Shown: piece by piece, positions 39,120 through 48,486 of the stretch
How positions within the stretch are numbered: position 1 is the stretch's first letter
How the letters are laid out: every line of letters begins with the position of its first letter
DNA from: Nitratireductor pacificus pht-3B
GTDB taxonomy: Bacteria; Pseudomonadota; Alphaproteobacteria; Rhizobiales; Rhizobiaceae
Direction of reading: 5' to 3'
Assembly (NCBI RefSeq): GCF_000300335.1
Contig: NZ_AMRM01000001.1
Coordinates: forward strand, 270,173 to 334,172
DNA: 64,000 nt
The notes under the pieces: generated by a model
Database searches by the model: none
The model's input: only the letters and a program-made list of their open reading frames with translations
Told to the model about the DNA's origin: nothing
Made by a program: the position numbers and the translations under genes

Positions 39120-39686
39120 TCATTCGGCATGGCTTGCTTCGAGCTCGGCGCGCGCGAGATGGAGCGCCCGGCGCGAACTGCGGGATAGATCGTCCAGGCT
39201 TCTCGCAACGGTTTCGAAGGACGCATCGTCCATCGGCGCGAAGATGCTGTTGTTCAGTTCGCGCGCGATCTCGCCGGCGCGACGCGCATAGGCTTCGCCG
39301 GTCGGCGTCAGGCGGAGCAGTGTGCGGCGGCGGTCGTTCGGATCGCGGTCCCTGGTGATCAGTTCCCGGTCGTGCAGGGCGTTGCACTGCGCCGTGATGA
39401 AGGGGCTGGCGACCTGCAGATAATCGGCGACCGTCTGAACGGCGACGCCGAGCTCTCCCTGCTCGTTGGCGATCGTCATGATGACCATGTGCTGGGAGCG
39501 CGACAGGCCCAGATGGCGGGCCAACAGCTCGAACATGCTGGTCATGTTGCTGTCCAGCACCAGCAGATCGAACAGCATGCGCCTGAAACGGCGATAGTCC
39601 GCTTCGCTCTTGATGAATGGCAAGTTGCAGGTGCGAAGGGGTTTGAACCGGCGGGGGGCGGCATTGATGGAACGGCTCTTTTTCAT
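39120..39686 (-). CDS. MarR family transcriptional regulator
   Basis: The 188-residue regulator has a MarR winged helix: LLARHLGLSRSQHMVIMTIAN, AVQTVADYLQVASPFITAQCNAL (recognition helix) and the wing DRDPNDRRRTLLRLT. A basic N-terminal extension precedes the domain. The ATG at 39686 is preferred to an upstream GTG, though its ribosome site is weak. It is divergent from the dctP gene that heads the left catabolic operon, so control of that operon, probably in response to an aromatic acid or its CoA ester, is likely. Confidence 0.9.
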   Translation of the reverse strand: MKKSRSINAAPRRFKPLRTCNLPFIKSEADYRRFRRMLFDLLVLDSNMTSMFELLARHLGLSRSQHMVIMTIANEQGELGVAVQTVADYLQVASPFITAQCNALHDRELITRDRDPNDRRRTLLRLTPTGEAYARRAGEIARELNNSIFAPMDDASFETVARSLDDLSRSSRRALHLARAELEASHAE

Positions 39687-40248
39687 GGTTCCGCTCAGCG
39701 AGGCGTTGCTGCGGTGAAGGGCTGGTGCGGGCCCGCCTGTGCGTAAAGTTCTGGGCAGGCAGTCCTCCCGGGATATTATATAATCCACTTATCTTTTCAG
39801 CCTAGCAGACGGTAGTTTGCCCGCAAGAGATATTTCCGCAATAAAAAATGTATTGCACAAAGCGGAAAACGTACCTAGGGTCACCCAACGATGTGGATGG
39901 CGCGGACTGCACCGGAGAGACGATCCCGGCGACAACGTCGCCGCCCGGGACAGTGCCGCAGGAGGAGGGTTGCGCATGCGCGATCCTAAGGGGAGGCGCC
40001 GGCTTTCATGTCTGTTCGGCGCGGCAGTGATGAACGGGCAGGCGCTGCCCGTCGGGGAGGACCCGCTTGGATGAAGCCTGGACGAGGTCAGGCATCGCGG
40101 CGGCTTGCGTCGTGATCGTTCGGCGCTGTGCGCGGGATGGGCAATTGGACGGGTGAAGCGGCTTCTTTGCGGGTCGTCACGAGCAGAGACGCCTCGCTAC
40201 GGGGGGGCGCACCGGTGGAAAATCAAACCAACAAAATGGGGAACTGAA
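39687..40248. other. 562-bp divergent regulatory region between marR and dctP
   Basis: No gene with family features is present. An AT-rich perfect palindrome, attatataat (39775-39784), lies near the MarR start side and could be part of an operator or promoter. A second AT-rich stretch around 39830-39860 could hold a promoter for the plus strand. The rest is GC-rich and without clear repeats; it probably forms a long leader of the dctP operon. Confidence 0.5.
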
Positions 40249-41379
40249 ATGGCTTCTTGGAAAGGGTTCATATCCGTCGCGAACCGTGCAGCCCTCGCGG
40301 CATCGCTCGTTGCCGGGCTCGCCGTTCCTGCGGCGGCGCAAACGCTGACCTTCGGCTCCGGCGTGCCCGAGCGCTCTGCCGGCAACCAGAAGGGCATCTT
40401 CCCGCTGCTCGAGAAGATCACCGAGGCCACCGACAACCGCGTGTCGTTCACGAAGATCGTCGGCGGGCAACTCGTCTCCATGTCCAACACGTTGCAGGGC
40501 ATTCGCGACGGTATCGTCGATACCGGCTATTTCATCTCGCAATTCTATTCGACGGAGCTTCCCTATTCGAGCCTGATGGGCGAGCTGACCGGCCTTGGAA
40601 CCGATCCCTACGCGACCATGGGCGCGCTCAACGAAGCCTTCTTCGTCGCCTGCGAGCAGTGCCGTGACGAGTTCCGCGGCCTGGGGCTTGTTCCCGCGCT
40701 CATCCAGTCGGCGTCTCCGCTGACGATGCAGTGCACGCAACCGGTGGCGACGTCCGCCGATCTGAAAGGGCTGAAGATCAGCACGATCGGCTCGCCGGAG
40801 GCCCGCTGGGCGACCGTGCTCGGGATGACGCCGGTGCGCACCAATATCGTCGACATCCTTCCGGCGCTCCAGCTCGGCCAGAGCGACTGCACGCTGGTCG
40901 GCACCTCCTGGATCCGCAGCTACGGCCTCGAGGACACGGTGAAGGGGGTGATCGAGATGCCGCAGGGCGTGATCACCGGCGCCTTTCCCCTCGTGCTGAG
41001 CGACAAGGCCTGGAACGGCATCTCCGAAGAAGACCGCAAGGCGATCGTCGGCCTGATGCCCGACGGCCTGTGGGACTATGTCGAGGATGCCTATGTCGAC
41101 GTGGACGCGGAAGTTCGCGCCGCCCTGGAAGGCAAGATCGGTTTCCAGCCGGGCGACCAGGCGATGAAGGATCTGTGGAGTACCTATCAGGAGGGCGAGA
41201 TCGTCGCGCTCAAGGAACTGGCAAAGCAGCGCGGCGTCGAGGGAGCCGATGAACTCATCGACGAGATCGTCGAGATCTTCCGCGCTTGGCACGAAGACTA
41301 TTTGCCAGAGTTTTCGGGAGACAGGGAGAAGTTCGCCGCACTGATGCGCGAGCGCGTCTTCTCGAAATACGACTTCTGA
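40249..41379 (+). CDS. dctP: TRAP transporter substrate-binding protein (DctP family)
   Basis: Periplasmic binding component of a tripartite TRAP transporter, 376 residues. A signal peptide is visible (AALAASLVAGLAVPAAAQ, cleavage near residue 30). Family features include the GGQLVSMSNTLQGIRDGIVD stretch and the DLKGLKISTIGS segment around the ligand-contact region. The ligand is probably a carboxylate, as is usual for the family. The ATG at 40249 has a GGGGAA ribosome site. Its membrane partners DctQ and DctM are encoded 4 kb downstream within the same operon. Confidence 0.92.
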   Translation: MASWKGFISVANRAALAASLVAGLAVPAAAQTLTFGSGVPERSAGNQKGIFPLLEKITEATDNRVSFTKIVGGQLVSMSNTLQGIRDGIVDTGYFISQFYSTELPYSSLMGELTGLGTDPYATMGALNEAFFVACEQCRDEFRGLGLVPALIQSASPLTMQCTQPVATSADLKGLKISTIGSPEARWATVLGMTPVRTNIVDILPALQLGQSDCTLVGTSWIRSYGLEDTVKGVIEMPQGVITGAFPLVLSDKAWNGISEEDRKAIVGLMPDGLWDYVEDAYVDVDAEVRAALEGKIGFQPGDQAMKDLWSTYQEGEIVALKELAKQRGVEGADELIDEIVEIFRAWHEDYLPEFSGDREKFAALMRERVFSKYDF

Positions 41380-41556
41380 GCGACCCGCCGGCCATGACGC
41401 GATCCGGAACCTGAGAACGCTTCGCTGCGATCAGTCCGTCCGGTGCGAGCCAGACCCGGCCCGTGCCTGACGGCCGCTGCAAGGCCTTGCCCATATCAGG
41501 CTCCGGTCGCGGGCGCGCGCCGGCCGGGGCGCCATCCAACAGGGAGAGAATTCTAG

Positions 41557-42576
41557 ATGAAAGCCGTTTACTTCGAGGAGCACGGTCCGATTGAGGTGCT
41601 GCGCTATGGCGACTTTCCCGATCCGGAGATCAAGCCGGGCTGGGTCAAGGTCGCTGTCCGCGCCTGCGGTCTGAACTATCTCGACGTGTTCTCCCGTCGG
41701 GGCATGCCGGGCATCAAGATCACGCTGCCCAGCATTTCGGGCGGCGACTGCGCCGGCGTGGTGGCCGAGCTGGGCGAGGGCGTGACAGGATGGAAGGTTG
41801 GCGACCGGGTGCTGGTCAACCCCGCCTTCCTAGACGATCGAAACGGCCATTTCGAAATGATGGGCGAAACGCGTCCGGGCGCCATGGCCGAGTACTGCAC
41901 GTGCCGCGCCGAGCAGCTCATTCCCATTCCCGACCGGGTGAGCGACGACGATGCGGCGGCGCTTCCCGTCGCCTACGGCACGGCCTATCGCATGCTGTTC
42001 ACGCGCGGCCGGCTCGCCGCGGGCGAGAAGATCCTGATCCTCGGCGCCAGCGGCGGCGTCGGCACGGCCTGCGTGCTGCTGGCCAAGAACCATGGCGCCC
42101 ACGTGATCGCCGCCGCCGGTTCGGACGAGAAGTGCCGGCGCCTGGCGGAGCTTGGCGCGGACGAGACGGTCAATTACGCCGAAGAGGGCGTCGATGCCTA
42201 TGCGCGGCGCACCACCGGTTCACTGTTTCGCGGTGGAGGCTTCGATGTGGTGGTCAACTTCACCGGCGGCGACACCTGGGTGCCGTCGCTGCGCGCCGTC
42301 CGCCGCGGCGGACGCCTTCTGACCTGCGGGGCCACGGCCGGCTACGATCCCAAGACCGATATCCGGTTCATCTTCATGGCCGAAATGGACATTCTCGGCT
42401 CGACCGGTTTCGACCGGGAAGACATCGTGGCCTGTCTCGATCTCGTGGGCCGGGGCAAGCTCTCGCCGGTGATCGACGAGGTCGTGCCGCTTTCCGGGAG
42501 CATCGATTCCATTCGCCGCATCGAGGAGCGGAGCATTCTCGGCAAGATCATCGTCAGGCCGGAGGGCGCGCGGTGA
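41557..42576 (+). CDS. Medium-chain dehydrogenase/reductase (quinone oxidoreductase-like)
   Basis: NAD(P)H-dependent MDR-family enzyme of 339 residues: N-terminal GroES-like domain (MKAVYFEEHGPIEVLRYGDFP, NYLDVFSRRG, GGDCAGVVAELG) and a Rossmann domain with ILGASGGVGTAC near residue 160. It lacks the cysteine cluster of zinc alcohol dehydrogenases, so a zinc-free quinone or enoyl reductase-like activity is likely. The stop overlaps the start of the ligase gene (GTGA), so the two are cotranslated. The pathway role is unknown. Confidence 0.88.
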   Translation: MKAVYFEEHGPIEVLRYGDFPDPEIKPGWVKVAVRACGLNYLDVFSRRGMPGIKITLPSISGGDCAGVVAELGEGVTGWKVGDRVLVNPAFLDDRNGHFEMMGETRPGAMAEYCTCRAEQLIPIPDRVSDDDAAALPVAYGTAYRMLFTRGRLAAGEKILILGASGGVGTACVLLAKNHGAHVIAAAGSDEKCRRLAELGADETVNYAEEGVDAYARRTTGSLFRGGGFDVVVNFTGGDTWVPSLRAVRRGGRLLTCGATAGYDPKTDIRFIFMAEMDILGSTGFDREDIVACLDLVGRGKLSPVIDEVVPLSGSIDSIRRIEERSILGKIIVRPEGAR

Positions 42577-44420
42577 AACCGCTGCCGGGCTTCGCCGGGG
42601 CCGAAGACGTGCGCGCGGTCGAGGCCGCGCCGCTGGAGACGTGGCTGCGCGGCGAGACCATTCCCCAGGTCCTTGCCGCCTCCGCCGGCGATTTCACCGA
42701 CGAGCCGGCCTATCGCTTCTATGCCGACGAGCGGCTGGAAACGGTGGCGGTCGAGGAGAGCTTCGCCTCTCTCCATGCCAAGGTCCGGGCCGCCGCCGCG
42801 CTCATGCGCTCCCTCGGCGTCGGCCGCACCGACGTCGTCGCCTATCTGCTTCCCGGATTGCCGCAGACCATCGAGATCTGCTGGGGCGCGGCGGAGGCGG
42901 GCATCGTGATGCCGATCAACCCGTTCCTGGAGCCGGCAACCATCGCAGCCATGTTGCAACGGGTCGGCGCCCGGGTGCTCTGCATAGAGGGACCGAGCGG
43001 CACCGAGGGAACGTTCGAGAAGCTGGATGCAATTGTCGCGCTGGCTCCCTGTATCCGGCATGTGCTGGTGGTCGGCGAAGCGGCGGCGTCGGGCAGGGCG
43101 ATCCACTACGAGAGTGCGCGCGACGGCTTCGCCGGCGCCGTTCCGTCGGCCGCCGAGCTTCCCGGGCCGGGCGACATCGCCGCCTATTTCCACACGGGCG
43201 GCACCACGGGTGCGCCGAAGGTCGCCCCGCTGACCCATTTCAACCTCGCGGCGATGGCATTCCTGGCCTCCTACGGCGCCGGCATCCGGCGGGGTGATCG
43301 GATGCCCTGCGGCATGCCGCTGTTTCACGTCGGCGGGCTGGTGATGGGGTCGCTGGCGCCGTTTGCCAGCGGTGCCTGCGTGGTGCAGATGACGCGGCGC
43401 GGTTATCGCTCTCCGGGCCTGCTCGACTGGTTCTGGCCCTTTGTCGAGCGTGAGAAGGCGGCGATCCTGGTCGGTCCGCCTACCGTCGTCATCGGCGCCA
43501 CGCAGGTGTTTCAGGATCATATGAACCTCGGCAGCGTGCGCAGCTGGGTCTCGTCGGCGGCTGCGCTGCCGGCAGAGACCCATCGCCGCTTCAGCGAGCG
43601 AACGGGCATCCCGGTCAAGGAGGCCTGGGGCCTCACCGAGGCCACCCTGGTGCTGACCTTCACGCCGCCCGACGGCGCGTCGAAGCCGGGAGCCGTCGGA
43701 CTGCGGTTGCCCTACTGCGATCTCGCCATCGCGGCGATCGGCGCGGACGGGCGCCCGGAGTTCCTGCCGCAGGGGCAGGCCGGGGCGATCGTCGCGCGCT
43801 CGCCCTGCGTCTTTCCCGGCTATCTCGACGCCGAAGCCAATGGCGGCGTGCTGCTCGCGGACGGCTGGCTGAACACGGGCGATCTCGGTTGTTTCGACGA
43901 GGACGGCTATCTCGTCATTTCCGGACGCGCCAAGGACATGATCATCCGGGGCGGCCACAACATCGACCCCAAGGTCATCGAGGAAGCGTTGCTGGCGCAT
44001 GGCGGCGTCGCCATGGCGGCCGCAGTCGGCCTTCCCGACCGGCGGGTCGGAGAGGTGCCGATCGCCTTCGTGGCGCCGCGTCCTGGCGCGCTGCTCGACC
44101 CTCCCGAGCTGCTGCGCTCCGTCGCCGCCGGCATCGAGGAGCGGGCCGCCGTTCCCAAGCAGATCGTCGTGCTGGAGGCCTTGCCGCTGACCAGTGTCGG
44201 CAAGGTGAACAAGCAGGCGCTGCGGCTCGAGGCGGGCCGCATGGCGGCGGCGGCGGCGCTCGGCCTCGAACCGGCGCAACTGCGCGTCGGCGACCGGCCT
44301 GGCGGCCGCGTGGCGGTCAGCGTGGCGCCGGGCGTCGCCTTGCCGCGATCATCCGAGGCACAGGCCCTGCTGAACGAGCTGGGGCTCGATTTCGAAGCAA
44401 GCATGAACGAAGAGGCGTGA
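42573..44420 (+). CDS. AMP-dependent acyl-CoA ligase
   Basis: ANL-superfamily ligase of 615 residues that activates a carboxylic acid through an adenylate to a CoA thioester. The phosphate loop is YFHTGGTTGAPKV near residue 205, the A5 motif is WGLTEATL, the A7 motif is LNTGDLG and the catalytic lysine lies in LTSVGKVNKQ. The start is the GTG at 42573, which overlaps the upstream TGA. A longer in-frame region upstream lies within the MDR gene in another frame and is rejected. The acid substrate is not visible; the neighbouring TRAP system presumably imports it. Confidence 0.9.
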   Translation: MKPLPGFAGAEDVRAVEAAPLETWLRGETIPQVLAASAGDFTDEPAYRFYADERLETVAVEESFASLHAKVRAAAALMRSLGVGRTDVVAYLLPGLPQTIEICWGAAEAGIVMPINPFLEPATIAAMLQRVGARVLCIEGPSGTEGTFEKLDAIVALAPCIRHVLVVGEAAASGRAIHYESARDGFAGAVPSAAELPGPGDIAAYFHTGGTTGAPKVAPLTHFNLAAMAFLASYGAGIRRGDRMPCGMPLFHVGGLVMGSLAPFASGACVVQMTRRGYRSPGLLDWFWPFVEREKAAILVGPPTVVIGATQVFQDHMNLGSVRSWVSSAAALPAETHRRFSERTGIPVKEAWGLTEATLVLTFTPPDGASKPGAVGLRLPYCDLAIAAIGADGRPEFLPQGQAGAIVARSPCVFPGYLDAEANGGVLLADGWLNTGDLGCFDEDGYLVISGRAKDMIIRGGHNIDPKVIEEALLAHGGVAMAAAVGLPDRRVGEVPIAFVAPRPGALLDPPELLRSVAAGIEERAAVPKQIVVLEALPLTSVGKVNKQALRLEAGRMAAAAALGLEPAQLRVGDRPGGRVAVSVAPGVALPRSSEAQALLNELGLDFEASMNEEA

Positions 44421-44424
44421 GATC

Positions 44425-45273
44425 ATGAGCGACACCGGAATCCTGGACATCGACCACCTGATGGTCAGCGTTGCCGATAGCCAGACCGCGGGCGAGCTGT
44501 TCGAGGCCATGGGCTTCACCGTCACGCCGCGCAGCATTCTTCCCGGATTGAGCAACCGGTTGATCTGCTTCGGCCAGCTTCATCCCGGGTCGTGCAATTT
44601 CATCGAGCTGATGGCGCTCGACGATGCCGACAAGGCGATCCCGATGATGCCGTCGATCCTGCTGCCACCCGGCCGTCCCGTCTCGATGGTGATGAACACC
44701 GCCGATGCCGAGAAAACCCATGCGGCATTGCAGGCAAGGGACTACAAGACCAGCGATCCCGTCCATCTCTCACGGGAATGGGTGCTGCCTTCGGGTGAGG
44801 TCCTGCGCCCGGCCTTCGTGGTCATCATACCGGGCCTCGGCCAGTCACCCTTCTACTGGAACCTGTGCCAGTACAAGACGATGCAACATTATCTGCGGCC
44901 CGAGTTCACCACCCATCCGAACGGTGCGGCGAACCTGACCGCCGTCATCGCGGTGGCGTCCGATCCCGAGCAGGTCGCCGCTCATTACGAGCCGCTTTGG
45001 GGCGCGCGCCGGACCGGCGCGGCGCCGGTCACCATCCGAGCCGGCTCGGTTGATCTGCGCATCTATTCGCCCGACGAACTCGCCGCCACCTTTCCCGGCG
45101 TTTCCCACGAGGGGGGCGACCGCCTGTTCGGCTTCGCCGTCTCCCATGCCGATCCAGAGGAGCTTGCCGCCGAATTGCGCCGGAACGGTTTCGATCCGCA
45201 TCGGGCCGGCGGGGGCGCTTATCTGACACCGGACCAGGCCGGGGGCATCCTGATGGTCGTCGAACAGGTTTGA
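44425..45273 (+). CDS. VOC family protein (glyoxalase-like, Glyoxalase_3 type)
   Basis: A 282-residue protein with the vicinal oxygen chelate fold. The N-terminal half (ILDIDHLMVSVADSQTAGELFEAMGF) has the classic VOC start and a conserved histidine; the second half, from about TAVIAVASDPEQVAAHYEPLWGA, repeats it. This resembles the Glyoxalase_3 form seen with CoA ligases in catabolic operons. It may be a dioxygenase, isomerase or hydratase; no specific assignment is justified. It follows the ligase gene by 4 bp. Confidence 0.8.
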   Translation: MSDTGILDIDHLMVSVADSQTAGELFEAMGFTVTPRSILPGLSNRLICFGQLHPGSCNFIELMALDDADKAIPMMPSILLPPGRPVSMVMNTADAEKTHAALQARDYKTSDPVHLSREWVLPSGEVLRPAFVVIIPGLGQSPFYWNLCQYKTMQHYLRPEFTTHPNGAANLTAVIAVASDPEQVAAHYEPLWGARRTGAAPVTIRAGSVDLRIYSPDELAATFPGVSHEGGDRLFGFAVSHADPEELAAELRRNGFDPHRAGGGAYLTPDQAGGILMVVEQV

Positions 45274-45305
45274 GCTCCGTTCCAGAAGGCAGGTCGCACC
45301 CACCC

Positions 45306-45785
45306 ATGACGCGCATCGCCGCATTCTCCACCGCCCTGGGCGCAATGGCGCTCCTCATGATGACGCTGGTCGTCGTCCTCGACGTCGGTTCCCGCAACCT
45401 TCTGTCCACGCCGCTTACGGGAACCACCGAGATGGTGAGCCACTGGTTCATGGTGGCAATCCTGTTCCTCACGATCGGCAGCGCGCAGGCCGAGCGGCTG
45501 CACATCACGGTCGATCTGTTCGGCGGGGCGGGGCCGGTCGTGAATGCGCTGCTCGACCTCGCCGCGGCGCTGCTGATGGTCGCGGCCATGGCGGGACTTG
45601 CGTGGTTCACCGCTTCCGAGGCTCTGCACGCGACGGTCCGCGGCGAGCGCATCGAGTTCCCGGGTTTCGCGCTGCCGGTGTGGTCGCCGCGCTGGCTCGT
45701 TCCTGCGGGGCTTGTCCTGACCGGTCTTATCGCGGCCGCTCAGGGCCTCGATGCCGTTGCCCGCCTGAGGAGGCCGCGCCCATGA
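45306..45785 (+). CDS. dctQ: TRAP transporter small permease (DctQ)
   Basis: Small integral-membrane subunit of a TRAP transporter, 159 residues with four hydrophobic helices. The conserved pattern around EMVSHWFMVAILFLTIGSAQAERLHITVDL matches the DctQ core. The ATG at 45306 lacks a clear ribosome site, and an upstream TTG in frame gives a longer unsupported start. Its stop overlaps the dctM start (ATGA), so DctQ and DctM are cotranslated; with DctP they form the complete system. Confidence 0.9.
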   Translation: MTRIAAFSTALGAMALLMMTLVVVLDVGSRNLLSTPLTGTTEMVSHWFMVAILFLTIGSAQAERLHITVDLFGGAGPVVNALLDLAAALLMVAAMAGLAWFTASEALHATVRGERIEFPGFALPVWSPRWLVPAGLVLTGLIAAAQGLDAVARLRRPRP

Positions 45786-47083
45786 GTCCGGTCGAACAGG
45801 GCATCATCGCGCTGGCCACGGGCCTGATCCTGATCGGACTGAGGCTGCCGATCGGACTGGCGCTCGGGCTCGTATCGTTCTTTGGCGCACTGGCGATCCT
45901 GCCGTTCAAGGCGGTCGTCAGCCTGATGGGGCGCATCCCCTACGAATTCACGGCGAGCTGGGAGTTCTCGGCGGTGCCGCTGTTTCTGTTCATGGGCAAC
46001 ATCGCCTATCACTCCGGCATGACCAACGCCATCTTCCGGGTGGCCGAGCGCCTGCTGTACCGGGTGCCGGGCGGCCTGGCGGTGGCCACCAACTTTGCCG
46101 CAGCGGGTTTCGGCGCCGCCTGCGGCTCCAGCATCGCGACCACGGTGGCGATGGGCCGCGCGGCGATCCCGGAAATGCTGAAGAGCGGCTACAATCCCGG
46201 TCTCGCCACGGCGGTCTGTGCAACGTCCGGCACGCTGGCGGCGCTCATCCCGCCGTCCATCCCCCTCATCGTCTACGGCATCCTGGCCGAGCAGTCGGTC
46301 GCAAAGCTGTTCTTCGCCGGCGTGATGCCGGGCCTGCTGACAGCCGTCGTCGCCGCCGGGGTGATCATCATCCGGTGCAAGCTCAATCCGGAGCTGGCGC
46401 CGCCACGCGGGCGTCCCGCGACGAGCCTGCGCCGGAGCCTCCGGGAGGTCTGGCCGCTGCCGGTGCTGGCGCTGTGCGTGTTCGGCGGCATCTATGCCGG
46501 CATCTTCAGCCCGACCGAGGCGGGCGCGATGGGCGCTTTCCTGGCCGTGCTGTTCGCGTTTGCGACGGGAAACCTGAAGTGGGGAACGCTGTGGACGGCG
46601 CTGCAGGAGACGGTGCGCAGTACGACCGTGATCCTGTTCATCGCCATTGGCGCCTTCATGCTGACGCGCTACATGGCCCTGACCGGCCTGCCGGCGGCGA
46701 TCGCCGACACGGTGAGCGCCATGCAGCTCTCGCCGATAGCGCTCATGGCGGCGATCTCGCTGGTGTTCATCCTGCTCGGCATGTTCCTCGACCCGTTCGG
46801 CGTCATGCTGATCGCGATATCGGTGCTGCTGCCGCTGTTCGAGCTGCAGGGCTTCGACCTCATCTGGGTCGGCATCATCATCGTCAAATATATCGAGTTG
46901 GGCCTGCTGACGCCGCCGGTCGGCCTGAACATATTCGCCGCCAAGTCCGTCGCGCCGCCGGAGATCACCCTGCCGGTCATCTTTCGCGGCGTCACGTGGT
47001 TCCTCGCCGGCGAGGCCGTCGTGATGGTGCTGCTGCTCGGCTTCCCGCAAATCACGCTCTGGCTGCCGTCGATCATGCTTTGA
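45782..47083 (+). CDS. dctM: TRAP transporter large permease (DctM)
   Basis: Large membrane subunit of 433 residues with about twelve hydrophobic segments, including the GAACGSSIATTVAMG and LAALIPPSIPLIVYG family motifs and the LTPPVGLN motif near the C-terminus. It carries sodium-driven uptake of the acid bound by DctP. The start is the ATG at 45782, fixed by its overlap with dctQ. Confidence 0.94.
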   Translation: MSPVEQGIIALATGLILIGLRLPIGLALGLVSFFGALAILPFKAVVSLMGRIPYEFTASWEFSAVPLFLFMGNIAYHSGMTNAIFRVAERLLYRVPGGLAVATNFAAAGFGAACGSSIATTVAMGRAAIPEMLKSGYNPGLATAVCATSGTLAALIPPSIPLIVYGILAEQSVAKLFFAGVMPGLLTAVVAAGVIIIRCKLNPELAPPRGRPATSLRRSLREVWPLPVLALCVFGGIYAGIFSPTEAGAMGAFLAVLFAFATGNLKWGTLWTALQETVRSTTVILFIAIGAFMLTRYMALTGLPAAIADTVSAMQLSPIALMAAISLVFILLGMFLDPFGVMLIAISVLLPLFELQGFDLIWVGIIIVKYIELGLLTPPVGLNIFAAKSVAPPEITLPVIFRGVTWFLAGEAVVMVLLLGFPQITLWLPSIML

Positions 47084-47118
47084 GGCGGCGCGGACAGTCT
47101 TCAACCGAAGGAATGAAC

Positions 47119-47550
47119 ATGGATTTCCAGCAACTCACCGAGCTCGTCGCCCAGGCCGAGTTCCACAAGTTTCTCAAGCTCGTCCCGGTCTCGAGCGACG
47201 AGGAAAGCGGCACGGTCGTTTTCGAGCTGCCCTATGACGATGCCTACTCGATCTTTCCGGCGGCGGGAAACTATCACGGCGGGGTCATCGCCTCGCTGGT
47301 CGACGTCGCCGGCGCGATGGCGTGTTCGCTCGTGAAGGGCCATCCGACGCCGACGGTCAATCTGCGCATCGACTTCATGCAGACGCCGCGCCGCACCGAC
47401 CTGGTCGCCACGGGCAAGGTCTGCCGCATCGGGCGCAGCATCGGCGTCGCCGATGTCGAGATCGCCGGCAAGGACGGCACGACCTATGCGCTCGGCCGCG
47501 GCACGTTCAGCACGGTCTCGCCCGAGCCGAAGCTTTTCGAGAAAGCCTGA
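47119..47550 (+). CDS. PaaI-family hotdog thioesterase
   Basis: A 143-residue hotdog-fold protein similar to PaaI/YbgC thioesterases. The core has GNYHGGVIASLVDVAGAMA (the helix with the HGG motif) and TVNLRIDFMQTPRR in the next strand. Such enzymes hydrolyse aryl- or acyl-CoA esters and release CoA. The ATG at 47119 is preferred over one six bases upstream because AAGGA is correctly spaced for it. It follows dctM by 35 bp and belongs to the same operon. Confidence 0.88.
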   Translation: MDFQQLTELVAQAEFHKFLKLVPVSSDEESGTVVFELPYDDAYSIFPAAGNYHGGVIASLVDVAGAMACSLVKGHPTPTVNLRIDFMQTPRRTDLVATGKVCRIGRSIGVADVEIAGKDGTTYALGRGTFSTVSPEPKLFEKA

Positions 47551-47578
47551 CCCGACATTTTTAGAACAGGAGGGCGTC

Positions 47579-48418
47579 ATGCCGTTTCTGCACGTTCCCG
47601 AAGCGACGATCTATTACGAGGTCCATGGAGAGGGTCCGCCGCTCGTCCTGGTTCCCGGCGGGCGGGGAACGGCCGAGGTCTTCCGGGCGCTGCTGCCGCA
47701 TCTGACCGCCCGATACACCGTTGTGCTGATGGATCGACGCGGCTTCTTGCGAAGCAAGCTGCTCGGGCCGCAGGACGGCGACAAGCTCGCCAGCGACATC
47801 GACGATATTCACCGCCTCATCGAGGCGCTGGAGATCGGCCCCGCGACGGTCTTCGGCAGCAGCTCCGGCGCCGTCGTGACGCTGGGCCTTATGGCCGCCC
47901 ATCCGGAATCGGTCCAGACGATGATCGCCCACGAGCCGGCGGCCGTCAGCCTGCTCCCCGACGACGGGCACTGGGTCGACTTCTTCGCCCGCATGTATGC
48001 CGTGTATCGGGAAAGCGGCATGCCGGCCGCCTATGAGCTGTTTCGCGAGCATGGCTTCGCCGAGGTCGACAAGCAGGCCATGAAGGCCTCCGTCAATCTC
48101 GATGACGAGGAAACCCGGGCCAACTCGACCCACTGGTTCGAGAACGAGCTCAGGCAGTACACGGCCGTCCAGCTCGACACCGCGGCGATCGCGGAGCATT
48201 CGCAGAAATTCGTCGCGGCAGGCGGAGAGGCCTCCGCCGGCTTCCCGACCTATGAGGTAGCAAGGCTTCTGGCCGATAAGACCGGCACTCCGGTGCTGCA
48301 GTTTCCCGGCGGGCATATCGGCTACGCCACGCACCCCGCCGAGTTTGCGCAGGTGCTCCTGCGGTTCCTTGACGGGCTGTCTTCCCGGGACAGCGACAAG
48401 AGCGCGCCCCGTTCATAG
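47579..48418 (+). CDS. Alpha/beta hydrolase
   Basis: Serine hydrolase of 279 residues: oxyanion loop LVPGGRGT, the MDRRGF turn, nucleophile elbow FGSSSGAVV (serine in GSSSG), and a C-terminal GGHIGYATHPAEF with the catalytic histidine. It resembles the carboxylesterase or meta-cleavage hydrolase-like members found in aromatic operons, but the substrate is unknown. It is the last gene of the left operon, convergent with the right operon at 48487. Confidence 0.88.
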   Translation: MPFLHVPEATIYYEVHGEGPPLVLVPGGRGTAEVFRALLPHLTARYTVVLMDRRGFLRSKLLGPQDGDKLASDIDDIHRLIEALEIGPATVFGSSSGAVVTLGLMAAHPESVQTMIAHEPAAVSLLPDDGHWVDFFARMYAVYRESGMPAAYELFREHGFAEVDKQAMKASVNLDDEETRANSTHWFENELRQYTAVQLDTAAIAEHSQKFVAAGGEASAGFPTYEVARLLADKTGTPVLQFPGGHIGYATHPAEFAQVLLRFLDGLSSRDSDKSAPRS

Positions 48419-48486
48419 AAAGATGCCGGCTGATCACTGCCGGTTTCGCCGTTGCAAGTTGAAGGATGCTAACGTCCAGGACGGGT

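Noticed and set aside
41790..42572. N-terminal extension of the acyl-CoA ligase frame
   Set aside because: Lies inside the MDR gene in another frame and is arginine-rich without family features; the GTG at 42573 fits the operon overlap.
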